From positions 124,001-188,000 of the forward strand of contig CAMFGZ010000003.1 of assembly GCA_945952105.1 (NCBI GenBank): a DNA stretch of 64,000 nucleotides, in the 5' to 3' direction. Source of the stretch: an uncultured Rhodospirillaceae bacterium. GTDB taxonomy: Bacteria; Pseudomonadota; Alphaproteobacteria; Reyranellales; Reyranellaceae. The notes under the pieces were generated by a model, which made no database searches, was not told the origin of the DNA, and saw only the letters and a list, made by a program, of their open reading frames with translations. Numbering within the stretch: the first letter of the stretch is position 1; every line of letters begins with the position of its first letter. The translations under genes were made by a program, and so were the position numbers. Shown here piece by piece: positions 18,021 to 26,704 of the stretch.

Positions 18021-21000
18021 ATGCCCAAGCGCACAGACATCAAGTCCATCCTCGTCATCGGCGCCGGCCCGATCGTCATCGGTCAGGCCTGCGAGTTCGA
18101 CTACTCCGGCGTCCAGGCCTGCAAGGCGCTGAAGGACGAAGGCTATCGCGTCATCCTGATCAACTCGAACCCGGCCACGATCATGACCGATCCGGGCCTG
18201 GTCGATGCGACCTATGTCGAGCCGATCACGCCCGATTTCGTGGCGCGCATCATCGAGAAGGAAAAGCCCGACGCCATCCTGCCGACGATGGGCGGACAGA
18301 CCGCGCTCAACACGGCGATGGCGCTGCACCGCGACGGCCGTCTCGAGAAGTACGGCGTCGAGCTGATCGGCGCCAATGCCGTGGCGATCGACAAGGCCGA
18401 GGACCGGCTCCTGTTCCGCGATGCCATGACGAAGATCGGGCTCGAGTGCCCGAAGAGCGAGGTCGTGCACAATCGCGAGGAGGCGGCCAGCGCGCTCGAC
18501 CGCGTCGGCCTGCCGGCCATCATCCGTCCATCCTTCACGCTCGGCGGCACAGGCGGCGGCATCGCTTACAACCGCGACGAATATTTCGAGATCGTGGCCG
18601 GCGGCGTCGACGCCTCGCCGGTCGGCGAGGTGCTGGTCGAGGAATCCGTGCTCGGCTGGAAAGAGTACGAGATGGAGGTCGTGCGAGATCGCAACGACAA
18701 CTGCATCATCATCTGCTCGATCGAGAACGTCGATCCGATGGGCGTGCATACCGGCGACTCCGTCACCGTTGCGCCGGCGCTGACGCTCACCGACAAGGAA
18801 TACCAGATCATGCGCGACGCCTCGATTGCGTGCCTGCGCGAGATCGGCGTCGATACCGGCGGTTCGAACGTGCAATTCGCCGTCGATCCGGCGACCGGCC
18901 GCATGGTCGTGATCGAGATGAACCCGCGCGTGTCGCGCTCCTCTGCGCTGGCCTCCAAGGCCACGGGCTTCCCGATTGCCAAGGTCGCCGCGCGCCTGGC
19001 CGTCGGCTACACGCTCGACGAGCTGCTGAACGACATCACCGGCGAGACGCCGGCCTCGTTCGAGCCGACGATCGACTATGTCGTCACCAAGATGCCGCGC
19101 TTCGCCTTCGAGAAGTTTCCGGGCGCGGAGCCGCTGCTCAACACATCGATGAAGAGCGTCGGCGAAGCGATGTCGATCGGGCGTACCTTCCAGGAATCGC
19201 TTCAGAAGGCGCTGCGCTCGATGGAAACGGGCCTGAACGGCCTGAACGAGATCGAGATCAAGGGGGCGCCCGACAAGTCCGCCATCGTCGGCGCGCTGGC
19301 GCGGCCGACGCCGGACCGTATCCTGGTGATCGCCCAGGCCTTCCGCTACGGGCTCACGGTCGAGGAGGTCGCGCAGGCATCAAAGTACGAGCCTTGGTTC
19401 CTGCGCCAGATCGAGCAGCTCGTCAGCCTCGAAGCCGACCTGCGCAAGAACGGCCTGCCGAAGGACGCCAAGGCGTTCTTCGACCTCAAGAAGAAGGGCT
19501 TCTCGGACGAGCGGCTGGGGGAACTCACCAAACAGTCCACGGCCGATGTGGCGAAGAAGCGCCGCGCGCTCGGCGTGCGGCCGGTCTTCAAGCGCATCGA
19601 CACCTGTGCCGCAGAGTTCGAATCGCGCACGCCCTACCTCTACTCCTGCTACGAGGGCGACGGCGTGCGCCCGGCCGAGTGCGAGGCGCAGCCGACCGAC
19701 CGGCGCAAGGTCATCATCCTGGGCGGCGGTCCGAACCGTATCGGTCAGGGTATCGAGTTCGACTATTGCTGCGTCCATGCCGTCTATGCCCTGCGCGATG
19801 CCGGCTATGAGACCATCATGGTCAACTGCAATCCCGAGACGGTGTCGACCGACTACGACACGGCCGACCGTCTCTACTTCGAGCCGCTGACCGCCGAGGA
19901 CGTGATCGAGCTGGTCGAGGTCGAGCGCGCCAAGGGCGAGCTGCTGGGCCTGATCGTACAGTTCGGCGGTCAGACGCCGCTCAAGCTCGCCAAGCCGCTC
20001 GAGGCTGCCGGCATTCCGATCCTCGGCACTTCGCCGGACGCGATCGACCTCGCCGAGGATCGCGAGCGCTTCCAGAAGCTGATCCATGAACTCGCGCTGC
20101 GCCAACCGGCCAATGGCACGGCGACGTCGGAGAAGCAGGCGATCGAGATCGCCGAGAAGATCGGTTATCCGGTGGTCATCCGCCCGTCCTACGTGCTGGG
20201 CGGGCGTGCGATGCAGATCGTCTACGACCGTCAGGCGATCGAGCGCTATATGCGCGACGCGGTGAAGGTATCGGGCAGCAACCCCGTCCTGGTCGACTCC
20301 TACCTGCGCGATGCCATCGAGGTCGACGTCGATGCGCTGGCCGACAAGGACCAGAACGTCTTCGTCGCCGGCATCATGGAACATATCGAGGAGGCGGGTA
20401 TCCACTCCGGTGACTCGGCCTGCTCGCTGCCGCCTTATTCGCTGCCGGCGAAGATCATCGCCGAGATCGAGCGTCAGACCGAGGCGATGGCCAAGGCGCT
20501 GCACGTGGTCGGCCTCATGAACGTGCAGTTCGCGGTGAAGGACGGCGAGGTCTATGTCCTCGAGGTCAATCCGCGCGCCAGCCGCACCGTGCCGTTCGTC
20601 GCCAAGGCGACCGGACAGCCGATCGCCAAGTTCGCCGCCCGCCTTATGGCCGGCGAGCCGCTGAAGGCGCTGGGCGTCAAGAAGGCCAAGGCCAAGCACA
20701 TCGCGGTCAAGGAAGCGGTATTCCCCTTCGCGCGCTTCCCCGGCGTCGACATCATCCTCGGACCGGAAATGCGCTCGACTGGCGAGGTGATGGGCCTGGA
20801 CATGGATTTCGGGCGCGCCTTCGCCAAGTCGCAGCTCGGCGCCGGCAGCAAGGTGCCGGTCGAGGGCACCGTCTTCGTGTCGGTCAAGGACACGGACAAG
20901 CAGGCCATGGTGAAGCCGCTGAAGCGCCTGGTCGAACTCGGCTTCAAGATCGTGGCGACCCGTGGCACGGCGGAATTCCTCGCCAAGCACTCGATCGAGG

Positions 21001-21266
21001 CGCAGCAGGTCAACAAGGTGCTCGAAGGGCGGCCGCACATCGTCGACCTGATGAAGGACGGCAAGGTACAGCTCGTCTTCAATACCGTCGACGGCGCCGG
21101 CGCGCTGACCGACAGCTTCACGCTCCGACGCACCGCGCTGATGCACAAGATCGCCTATTACACGACGGTCGCCGGCGCGAAGGCGTCGGTAGAAGGCATT
21201 GCCGCGGTGAAGGCCGGTGCGCTCGAGGTCGCGCCGCTGCAATCCTACTTCAAGACGGCGTTCTAG
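18021..21266 (+). CDS. carB: Carbamoyl-phosphate synthase large subunit
   Basis: This 1081-residue synthetase uses two ATP, bicarbonate and ammonia to form carbamoyl phosphate with CarA. It is a tandem repeat: each half begins with a Rossmann-like start ([40 protein letters not shown]) and holds an ATP-grasp unit ([32 protein letters not shown]). An oligomerisation domain separates them, and a C-terminal MGS-like allosteric domain ([16 protein letters not shown] onward) binds regulators. Nothing is missing. It is followed by greA after 92 bases. Confidence 0.99.
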   Translation: MPKRTDIKSILVIGAGPIVIGQACEFDYSGVQACKALKDEGYRVILINSNPATIMTDPGLVDATYVEPITPDFVARIIEKEKPDAILPTMGGQTALNTAMALHRDGRLEKYGVELIGANAVAIDKAEDRLLFRDAMTKIGLECPKSEVVHNREEAASALDRVGLPAIIRPSFTLGGTGGGIAYNRDEYFEIVAGGVDASPVGEVLVEESVLGWKEYEMEVVRDRNDNCIIICSIENVDPMGVHTGDSVTVAPALTLTDKEYQIMRDASIACLREIGVDTGGSNVQFAVDPATGRMVVIEMNPRVSRSSALASKATGFPIAKVAARLAVGYTLDELLNDITGETPASFEPTIDYVVTKMPRFAFEKFPGAEPLLNTSMKSVGEAMSIGRTFQESLQKALRSMETGLNGLNEIEIKGAPDKSAIVGALARPTPDRILVIAQAFRYGLTVEEVAQASKYEPWFLRQIEQLVSLEADLRKNGLPKDAKAFFDLKKKGFSDERLGELTKQSTADVAKKRRALGVRPVFKRIDTCAAEFESRTPYLYSCYEGDGVRPAECEAQPTDRRKVIILGGGPNRIGQGIEFDYCCVHAVYALRDAGYETIMVNCNPETVSTDYDTADRLYFEPLTAEDVIELVEVERAKGELLGLIVQFGGQTPLKLAKPLEAAGIPILGTSPDAIDLAEDRERFQKLIHELALRQPANGTATSEKQAIEIAEKIGYPVVIRPSYVLGGRAMQIVYDRQAIERYMRDAVKVSGSNPVLVDSYLRDAIEVDVDALADKDQNVFVAGIMEHIEEAGIHSGDSACSLPPYSLPAKIIAEIERQTEAMAKALHVVGLMNVQFAVKDGEVYVLEVNPRASRTVPFVAKATGQPIAKFAARLMAGEPLKALGVKKAKAKHIAVKEAVFPFARFPGVDIILGPEMRSTGEVMGLDMDFGRAFAKSQLGAGSKVPVEGTVFVSVKDTDKQAMVKPLKRLVELGFKIVATRGTAEFLAKHSIEAQQVNKVLEGRPHIVDLMKDGKVQLVFNTVDGAGALTDSFTLRRTALMHKIAYYTTVAGAKASVEGIAAVKAGALEVAPLQSYFKTAF

Positions 21267-21358
21267 CGCGGGCCAATGGCCGGAACGCCGCGGATTTCGA
21301 CCCGTTTCCGGGTGCGTTCGGCGTTGACGCCGTACGATTGATCAAGGACGATTTGGCG

Positions 21359-21832
21359 ATGGAACGTATTCCCATGACGGCCGAGGGGCTGCAGCGCCTC
21401 GAAGGCGAACTGAAAGTGCTGAAGAGCGTGGAGCGTCCGGCGATCATCAAGGCGATCGCGACGGCTCGCGAGCATGGCGATCTCTCGGAGAACGCCGAGT
21501 ACACGTCTGCGCGTGAAAAGCAGAGCTTCATCGAGGGACGCATCGCCGAGCTCGAGGACATCATCTCGCGGACCGAGGTGATCGACTTCTCCAAGCTCAC
21601 GGGAAAGATCATCAAGTTCGGCGCGACCGTGCGCCTGGCCGACGAGGATACGGACGAGAAGGTGAAGTACCAGATCGTCGGACCCTACGAGGCGGATCTC
21701 GCCAAGGGCCGCATTTCGATCACCTCGCCGATCGGCCGAGCGTTGATCGGCAAGACCGTCGGAGACACGGTCGAGGTCCAGACGCCGCGCGGCGGCAAGT
21801 CCTACGAAGTGGTGGGCGTCCAGTTCAACTAG
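21359..21832 (+). CDS. greA: Transcript cleavage factor GreA
   Basis: This 157-residue elongation factor inserts its coiled coil into the RNA polymerase secondary channel and triggers cleavage of backtracked RNA. The N-terminal coiled coil runs to about 75 with the tip acidic pair in [17 protein letters not shown]. The C-terminal globular domain has [20 protein letters not shown] and [14 protein letters not shown]. The ATG at 21359 gives the family-standard length; a TTG at 21338 would add seven residues. Its last 8 bases overlap the end of the convergent yciB gene. Confidence 0.97.
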   Translation: MERIPMTAEGLQRLEGELKVLKSVERPAIIKAIATAREHGDLSENAEYTSAREKQSFIEGRIAELEDIISRTEVIDFSKLTGKIIKFGATVRLADEDTDEKVKYQIVGPYEADLAKGRISITSPIGRALIGKTVGDTVEVQTPRGGKSYEVVGVQFN

Positions 21833-22391
21833 CGGCCGTCATGGCGCGCGCCCGGCGGATGCCGGTCGATTTCATCACCGCGTATTGGATGGCGAACAGG
21901 CCGATCTTGCTGCCGATCGCCCAGGCCGACTTCACGGCCGCCCAGGTCGTGACGTCGAGCGTCAGCGCCAGGACGATGTTGAGGACGGCGGAGAAGAACA
22001 TCAGCCCGGCCCAGGCATAACCGAAGGTGATCCCGAGATCGGGCACCGTGGCGCGCGCGATCGGTGGCAGGTAGCGATTCATCCAGCCACGCTTGAGCAT
22101 CACGAGCCCGACGACGACGTAGATGACGCTGGGCTTCAGCATGACGAAGAGCGGATCGTCCGTGAGGAACGTCGCCGTTCCCGAGGCGAGGATGATCACG
22201 AGACTGAGCCATTGCAGCGTCTCGACCGGCTGCTTGTGGAAGAGCTGCCAGCCGATCTGGGCCATGCCAAGAGCCATGCCGAGGCCGACCGCCAGGAAGA
22301 GGTTGCCGGTGGCGACGTAGACTCCCAGGAAGAGCAGGGTCGAGGCGAGGTCGAGCAGCAGGACTTTGGATGCCTGGAAGAGGTTCTTCAT
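21825..22391 (-). CDS. yciB: Intracellular septation protein A family (YciB/IspZ)
   Basis: This 188-residue inner-membrane protein has about five spans. The ATG giving [17 protein letters not shown] is preferred because family members start the same way and GGAAGA lies 6 bases upstream; a GTG at 22409 is the alternative. Characteristic elements are [20 protein letters not shown] and [20 protein letters not shown], then [19 protein letters not shown]. YciB proteins affect cell-envelope and septum synthesis. It is convergent with greA with an 8-base overlap. A 13-bp inverted repeat lies just upstream of its start. Confidence 0.85.
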   Translation of the reverse strand: MKNLFQASKVLLLDLASTLLFLGVYVATGNLFLAVGLGMALGMAQIGWQLFHKQPVETLQWLSLVIILASGTATFLTDDPLFVMLKPSVIYVVVGLVMLKRGWMNRYLPPIARATVPDLGITFGYAWAGLMFFSAVLNIVLALTLDVTTWAAVKSAWAIGSKIGLFAIQYAVMKSTGIRRARAMTAAS

Positions 22392-22419
22392 CGGCTGGTC
22401 TTCCCGCACGGTTCATGAC

Positions 22420-22459
22420 AACGCCGTGTATTCAAGACACGCTATCAATACACGGCGTT
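22420..22459. repeat. Perfect 13-bp inverted repeat upstream of yciB
   Basis: AACGCCGTGTATT (22420-22432) and AATACACGGCGTT (22447-22459) are exact reverse complements with a 14-base spacer. It lies in the 91-base gap between the NTF2-like gene and yciB, both on the minus strand, and has no T-run. It could be an operator or an mRNA hairpin ahead of yciB. Confidence 0.6.
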
Positions 22460-22482
22460 CCCCGCAAGCGCGTCGCGCCTTG

Positions 22483-22857
22483 TCAGGCGACGACGACCTT
22501 GATGTACGTGTCCTTCATCACGATCAGGCCGTGGCGGAAGGTGTAGAGGTCGCAGCCCAACCATTCCTGTCGCTCGCCGGTGCGCAGCGTGGCGATGCGA
22601 TGCCACTCCGTCACGGCCCGGTCGCCGTGGATAAACTCGTTGGTGTGGTTCCACTTCACGTCGCTGGCGGCGGCAAAGAGGGGCTCGAAGTAGCTGCGGA
22701 TTGCCGCCTTCCCCTTGAAGCTCTCGCCCCAGTAATCTGGGCCCTTGGCGTTCCGGAATTCACCGTCCTCGGCGAAGGAATTGACGATCCCGTCGACGTC
22801 CCGGCGGGCGAAGGCGTCGGCGACGCGATGCAGGATCTCGAAGGTGACGTCGGTCAT
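22483..22857 (-). CDS. NTF2-like (SnoaL-type) protein
   Basis: This 124-residue cone-shaped alpha+beta barrel protein begins with the amphipathic helix FEILHRVADAFARRDVDGIV. It continues with NSFAEDGEFRNAKGPDYWGE and FKGKAAIRSYFEPLFAA, and ends with strands containing VTEWHRIATLRTGERQEWLG and LYTFRHGLIVMKDTYIKVVV. The fold serves many small-molecule enzymes and binding proteins; no specific activity can be assigned. It lies between yciB and lrp on the same strand, behind a small hairpin GCGGTTG-GTTA-CAACCGC (22890-22907). Confidence 0.75.
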   Translation of the reverse strand: MTDVTFEILHRVADAFARRDVDGIVNSFAEDGEFRNAKGPDYWGESFKGKAAIRSYFEPLFAAASDVKWNHTNEFIHGDRAVTEWHRIATLRTGERQEWLGCDLYTFRHGLIVMKDTYIKVVVA

Positions 22858-22916
22858 ATCTTTACCCCGTTATTCCTGTGCGGGCTCTCGCGGTTGGTTA
22901 CAACCGCTGCCGCCCG

Positions 22917-22954
22917 CCAATCTCGACGGAGGGTCAGGCCTCCGTCGAGATTGG
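22917..22954 (-). repeat. Perfect 16-bp inverted repeat spanning the lrp stop
   Basis: CCAATCTCGACGGAGG and its exact reverse complement are separated by 6 bases; the lrp TGA falls in the loop and adjacent stem. No T-run follows. A stem of this length could terminate or stabilise the lrp transcript. Confidence 0.65.
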
Positions 22955-23413
22955 GACCCCCGGCACCTGCTTGGCGGTGCGGAACACCATCATCGACTTC
23001 ACGTGACTGACATTGGGCGCCGAGGTCAGCCGCGTGGTCAGGAACTTCTGATATTCGTCCCAGGTCTCGGCCACGATCTTGAGCAGGAAATCGGCCTCGC
23101 CGGCCAGCATGTGGCACTCGCGGACCTCGTCCCACTTCTCGATCAGCTCCTCGAAGGACTTGAGGTCTGCCTCGGCCTGGCTGTTCAGCCCGACCAGGGC
23201 GAATACGGACACGCTGTAGCCGAGCGCCTCGGGGCTGAGTTCGGCGTGGTAGCCCTTGATGATGCCCGCCCGCTCCAGCGCCCTGACCCGCCTCAGGCAG
23301 GGCGGTGCCGATATGCCCGCCCGTTCGGCCAGTTCCACGTTGGTCATGCGCCCGTTGGACTGAAGGTCGCTTAGAATTCGCCGGTCAATTCGATCGAGCT
23401 TGGCCCGAGCCAT
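22934..23413 (-). CDS. lrp: Lrp/AsnC-family transcriptional regulator
   Basis: This 159-residue regulator is started at the ATG with GGAGG 7 bases upstream, giving MARAKLDRIDRRILSDLQSN. An N-terminal winged HTH (about 5-60: MTNVELAERAGISAPPCLRR) is followed by an RAM/AsnC effector domain (about 70-150: YHAELSPEALGYSVSVFALV, then VRECHMLAGEADFLLKIVAE). It probably oligomerises and senses an amino acid. It is divergent from trxB, as in rhizobia and Brucella, where this lrp-trxB-LysR block is conserved. Confidence 0.93.
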   Translation of the reverse strand: MARAKLDRIDRRILSDLQSNGRMTNVELAERAGISAPPCLRRVRALERAGIIKGYHAELSPEALGYSVSVFALVGLNSQAEADLKSFEELIEKWDEVRECHMLAGEADFLLKIVAETWDEYQKFLTTRLTSAPNVSHVKSMMVFRTAKQVPGVPISTEA

Positions 23414-23544
23414 CGTTTTCCTCCGTTGGCCGGCGTCTATGCCAGAACCATGCCATGCGCGCAATAAAGTTGCGAGAATTCGCCGGTTGGCTGTGAACAA
23501 TTGCGTGTGAAAATCACATCTGGCCGTGCAACGCGGACGAGGTT

Positions 23545-23567
23545 TGCATATATGAGAACGATATGCA
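23545..23567. promoter_or_regulatory. Operator-like dyad in the trxB promoter region
   Basis: TGCATAT (23545-23551) and ATATGCA (23561-23567) form a perfect 7-bp inverted repeat with a 9-base spacer, 23 bases before the chosen trxB ATG and within the lrp-trxB divergent gap. It may be the site of Lrp or of the LsrB-type LysR regulator encoded downstream. Confidence 0.45.
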
Positions 23568-23589
23568 GTTGGCGGGATGCGGAGTAGAC

Positions 23590-24561
23590 ATGGCAGCAAC
23601 TCATCGAAGCAAGGTGATGATCCTGGGCTCGGGGCCGGCGGGATACACGGCGGCGATCTATGCGGCGCGGGCCAGCCTGAAGCCGATGCTGGTGCAGGGA
23701 ATTCAGCCGGGCGGTCAGCTCACGATCACGACGGACGTGGAGAACTATCCGGGCTTCGCCGACGTGATCCAGGGTCCGTGGCTCATGGAGCAGATGCAGA
23801 AGCAGGCCGAGCATGTCGGCACTCAGTTGTTTTTCGACACGATCGTCGACGTCGACGTGACCAAGCGGCCGTTCGTCTGCCTGGGCGATTCCGGGGATCG
23901 CTACGAGGCGGATTCGCTCATCATCGCCACCGGCGCCACGGCGCGTTGGCTGGGCATTCCCAGCGAGGAGACTTTCCGCGGCGGTGGCGTGTCGGCCTGC
24001 GCGACCTGCGACGGCTTCTTCTTCCGCGGCAAGGACGTCGTGGTGGTCGGCGGCGGCAACACGGCGGTCGAGGAAGCGCTGTACCTGACGCACCATGCCG
24101 CGAAGGTGACGCTGGTCCATCGTCGCGACAGTTTCCGGGCCGAGAAGATCCTGCAGGATCGCCTGTTCAAGAACCCGAAGGTCAGCGTGGTCTGGGACCA
24201 TGTGGTCGACGAGGTGCTGGGCGAGAAGACGCCGGCGCCCATCGTCACCGGCGCGCGGCTGCGCAACGTCAAGACCGGCGCGGTCCAGGACATCAAGACC
24301 GACGGTTTCTTCGTGGCGATCGGCCACTCGCCCAACACCGAGCTGTTCAAGGGCAAGCTCGACATGGACGGCGAGGGCTATCTGATCACCCGGCCGGATT
24401 CGACCGCGACGAACATCGAAGGCGTCTATGCGGCGGGCGACGTGCAGGACAAGGTTTTCCGCCAGGCCGTAACGGCGGCCGGCACGGGCTGCATGGCCGC
24501 CCTCGAGGCCGAGAAGTGGCTGGCGGCGCAGGAGGCGCGTCCCGCACAGGCCGCCGAATAG
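23590..24561 (+). CDS. trxB: Thioredoxin-disulfide reductase
   Basis: This 323-residue FAD/NADPH enzyme reduces thioredoxin. The FAD-binding ILGSGPAGYTAAIYAARA lies at the start, the redox-active CATC sits in VSACATCDGFFFRGKDV, the NADPH-binding VVVGGGNTAVEEALYL follows, and the second FAD motif is GVYAAGDVQDKVFRQAVTAA. The ATG at 23590 is chosen for the usual N-terminal length; an upstream ATG at 23563 lies inside the dyad. It is followed after 31 bases by the LysR gene. Confidence 0.97.
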   Translation: MAATHRSKVMILGSGPAGYTAAIYAARASLKPMLVQGIQPGGQLTITTDVENYPGFADVIQGPWLMEQMQKQAEHVGTQLFFDTIVDVDVTKRPFVCLGDSGDRYEADSLIIATGATARWLGIPSEETFRGGGVSACATCDGFFFRGKDVVVVGGGNTAVEEALYLTHHAAKVTLVHRRDSFRAEKILQDRLFKNPKVSVVWDHVVDEVLGEKTPAPIVTGARLRNVKTGAVQDIKTDGFFVAIGHSPNTELFKGKLDMDGEGYLITRPDSTATNIEGVYAAGDVQDKVFRQAVTAAGTGCMAALEAEKWLAAQEARPAQAAE

Positions 24562-24592
24562 GGCTGGGAGTGTGGACAGGGGAGGCAATGAA

Positions 24593-25483
24593 ATGGACTG
24601 GGACAAGCTGCGCATATTCCAGGCCGTGGCGGACGCCGGCAGCTTCACCCATGCCGGTGAATCGCTGAAGCTCAGCCAGTCGGCGATCTCGCGGCAGATC
24701 GGTGCCCTCGAGGAGCAGCTCGGCGTGATGCTGTTCCATCGGCATGCCCGAGGTCTCATCCTCACCGAGCAGGGCGAGTTGCTCTATCGCACCGCACGGG
24801 ACATGGCCGCCAAGGTCAATACCGCCGAGGCGCTGCTGCGCGCCAACCAGGACAAGCCGGCCGGGCGCCTCAAGATCCACGCCACCGTGGGCTTCGGCTC
24901 GACCTGGCTGACCGCCCAGATGCACGAGTTCATCGCGCTCTACCCCGAGATCGACGTGAGCCTCGTCCTGTCGGACAACGAACTGGACCTCGGCATGCGC
25001 GAGGCCGACGTCGCCATCCGGATGGTCATGCCGCGCCAGCCCGGCCTGGTGCAACGCCACCTGCTGACGGTCCGCAGCCATGTCTACGCCTCGCACGGCT
25101 ACGTGCAGAAGTACGGCAAGCCCACAACGATCGACGAACTCGACCAGCACCGCCTCATCATCTTCGGCGAGGACGCGCGCGCGCCGGTGCAGGACGTGAA
25201 CTGGCTGCTGCGCGAGGGCAACGTCGACCAGAATCCGCGGCTCGTCGTGCTTCGGGTCAACAATACCTACGGCATCTTCCGGGCCGTCGAATCCGGCCTG
25301 GGGATCGCCTCCCTGCCGGACTACCTGGCGCGCGAATCAACCAAGCTCGAAATGCTGCTGCCGGATCTGAACGTCCGGACGACGGACGTCTATTTCACCT
25401 ACCCCGAGGAGCTGAGGCACTCCAAACGCATTGCCGTCTTCCGTGATTTCTTGCTGCGGAAGGTGGCCGAGACTCGTTTTTAA
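24593..25483 (+). CDS. lsrB: LysR-family regulator of the LsrB/VtlR type
   Basis: This 296-residue protein starts at the ATG preceded by GGGGAGG. The N-terminal HTH is DAGSFTHAGESLKLSQSAIS then RQIGALEEQLGVMLFHRHAR, and the effector domain includes LYPEIDVSLVLSDNELDLGM and DVAIRMVMPRQPGLVQR. From memory these closely follow Sinorhizobium LsrB and Brucella VtlR, including the C-terminal SKRIAVFRDFLL. In those genera the gene lies next to trxB and lrp and activates AbcR small RNA genes located beside it. Here a LysR-type dyad and an sRNA-like sequence follow directly. Orthology is inferred from sequence plus context. Confidence 0.85.
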   Translation: MDWDKLRIFQAVADAGSFTHAGESLKLSQSAISRQIGALEEQLGVMLFHRHARGLILTEQGELLYRTARDMAAKVNTAEALLRANQDKPAGRLKIHATVGFGSTWLTAQMHEFIALYPEIDVSLVLSDNELDLGMREADVAIRMVMPRQPGLVQRHLLTVRSHVYASHGYVQKYGKPTTIDELDQHRLIIFGEDARAPVQDVNWLLREGNVDQNPRLVVLRVNNTYGIFRAVESGLGIASLPDYLARESTKLEMLLPDLNVRTTDVYFTYPEELRHSKRIAVFRDFLLRKVAETRF

Positions 25484-25519
25484 CAGCGAGATCTGCAGGA
25501 TTGCATACTAAGTGCGAGG

Positions 25520-25536
25520 CATGCGCACGTCGCATG
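25520..25536. promoter_or_regulatory. LysR-type T-N11-A dyad downstream of lsrB
   Basis: CATGCG-CACGT-CGCATG is a 6-5-6 inverted repeat containing T-N11-A (T at 25522, A at 25534), the classic LysR box. It lies about 37 bases after the LysR stop and upstream of the sRNA candidate. Confidence 0.45.
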
Positions 25537-25599
25537 TCAGTGTCCAAAACTTCACCACTACCAATCTCCTCCACGAGGCATAGGTTGAGGTCAGGTTAT

Positions 25600-25717
25600 C
25601 GACACGAAAAGTTTCGGCTGATCGCGTTCGAAACTCGGGATCCTCATGATCCCACGTCTCCCAGACGTGAAGCCTCCCTGTTTGACTCGCCGGGCCCTTG
25701 GGCCCGGCGTTTTTTTT
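25600..25717 (+). ncRNA. Candidate AbcR-like (alpha-r15) trans-acting small RNA
   Basis: The 321-base gap between the LysR gene and the next gene ends with three successive hairpins: GGGATC-CTCAT-GATCCC (25637-25653), ACGTCT-CCC-AGACGT (25654-25668) exposing CTCCCAG, and a terminator at 25688. Between them is the single-stranded anti-Shine-Dalgarno tract CCTCCCT (25673-25679). Position next to an LsrB/VtlR-type gene, roughly 100-base size, CTCCC loop motif and terminal hairpin agree with AbcR sRNAs of rhizobia and Brucella, which repress ABC-transporter mRNAs. The 5' end is a guess; no convincing -35/-10 pair was found. Confidence 0.5.
25688..25717 (+). terminator. Strong Rho-independent terminator of the sRNA candidate
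   Basis: CGCCGGGCC / GGCCCGGCG 9-bp stem with CTTG loop, followed by eight T (25710-25717). It is too far (about 200 bases) from the LysR stop to be an ordinary 3' end, which supports a separate transcript. Confidence 0.9.
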
Positions 25718-25804
25718 GCCGCGGATCATGAGGCGACGTGCCGCTGATGCCGGGTCTTTTTGCGAGCGCCTCTCAATTGATGTGGAGCGGCCCGTTGCCC
25801 ATAT

Positions 25805-26704
25805 ATGTTTCAGAGATGCACGCCCATGTTCTCTGAAGTCAGAAAAGGAATCCTTCCGCTCGCTCTGCGCAAAATCAAGCGCCGGGGCGATCTCGAACGC
25901 GCCGGCCTCCTGATCGAATCGCTTGCAAAGCACTGGCGGGACAGCAAGCCGTTCGAGCTTCTGATCGTCGCCCCCAATGCCGACACCGACCTGCTGCGCA
26001 AAGAGTTGCCGGGTTTTCCGAACATCGACGTCAGTGTTCGTCCCGAGGGCGATTTTTTCCGGCCCTTCGGCCCGTTCTACTGGATGACAGGCTGGTACCG
26101 GCAGCAGATCGTGAAGCTGCATGTGCCGGCCGTATTGGGCTTCGGCGGCTTCCTCACCCTCGACTCCGATGTCTGCTGTGTCGGTGACTTCGATTCACAG
26201 ACCTTCCTGCAGCACGACCGGGCCCTGTCGCGCTGGGAGCCCAAGCAGCATCATGAATGGTGGCGCAGTGCCGCCGACGTGATCGGCATTCCCTACGACC
26301 CCAGGGCCCACGGGCTTTCGGTGACGCCGAACATCCTTCACGGCGATCTCGCCCGGCAGACCATGGCCCGTCTGAAGCGGGGCCATCTCAGCCCCACGAT
26401 GTCGCTGCTGCTGAAACTGGTAAGCCGCCCCGGCCATGTGCCGTGGACGGAATACTCGCTCTACACCAGCGCGGCGGAGATCAACGGCACGCTCTACGAC
26501 TATCACGCCGAGTGGGACACCTGTTACGCGGCGGACGTCCACCTGTTCTCCGAACAATCCTGCGTCTGGGGAGCCGACGATTTCGAGAGGCTGGTGAAGT
26601 TGCCCAACGGAACCGATCCTGGCGGCAAGTTCATCATCGTGCAGAGCCATGCGCGCATCCCGCTCCAGCAGGTGCGCGACTACTGCCTGAGCTTCGCCGG
26701 CTAG
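25805..26704 (+). CDS. DUF6492-like protein, putative glycosyltransferase fold
   Basis: This 299-residue soluble protein opens with a basic stretch and then a Rossmann-like start (KPFELLIVAPNADTDLLRKE). A middle LGFGGFLTLDSDVCCVGDF contains the D-x-D signature of GT-A glycosyltransferases, and WTEYSLYTSAAEINGTLYDY and FIIVQSHARIPLQQVRDYC follow. This pattern fits the DUF6492 family of presumed sugar transferases. An alternative ATG at 25826 removes seven residues; neither start has a clear ribosome binding site. Its stop overlaps the convergent CaiB gene by 4 bases. No sugar or capsule genes are nearby, so its acceptor is unknown. Confidence 0.65.
   Translation: MFQRCTPMFSEVRKGILPLALRKIKRRGDLERAGLLIESLAKHWRDSKPFELLIVAPNADTDLLRKELPGFPNIDVSVRPEGDFFRPFGPFYWMTGWYRQQIVKLHVPAVLGFGGFLTLDSDVCCVGDFDSQTFLQHDRALSRWEPKQHHEWWRSAADVIGIPYDPRAHGLSVTPNILHGDLARQTMARLKRGHLSPTMSLLLKLVSRPGHVPWTEYSLYTSAAEINGTLYDYHAEWDTCYAADVHLFSEQSCVWGADDFERLVKLPNGTDPGGKFIIVQSHARIPLQQVRDYCLSFAG

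Noticed and set aside
25621..25645. tRNA T-arm-like sequence GCGTTCGAAACTC in the gap after the LysR gene
   Set aside because: No acceptor, D or anticodon arms can be built around it; hairpins and a terminator fit an sRNA better.
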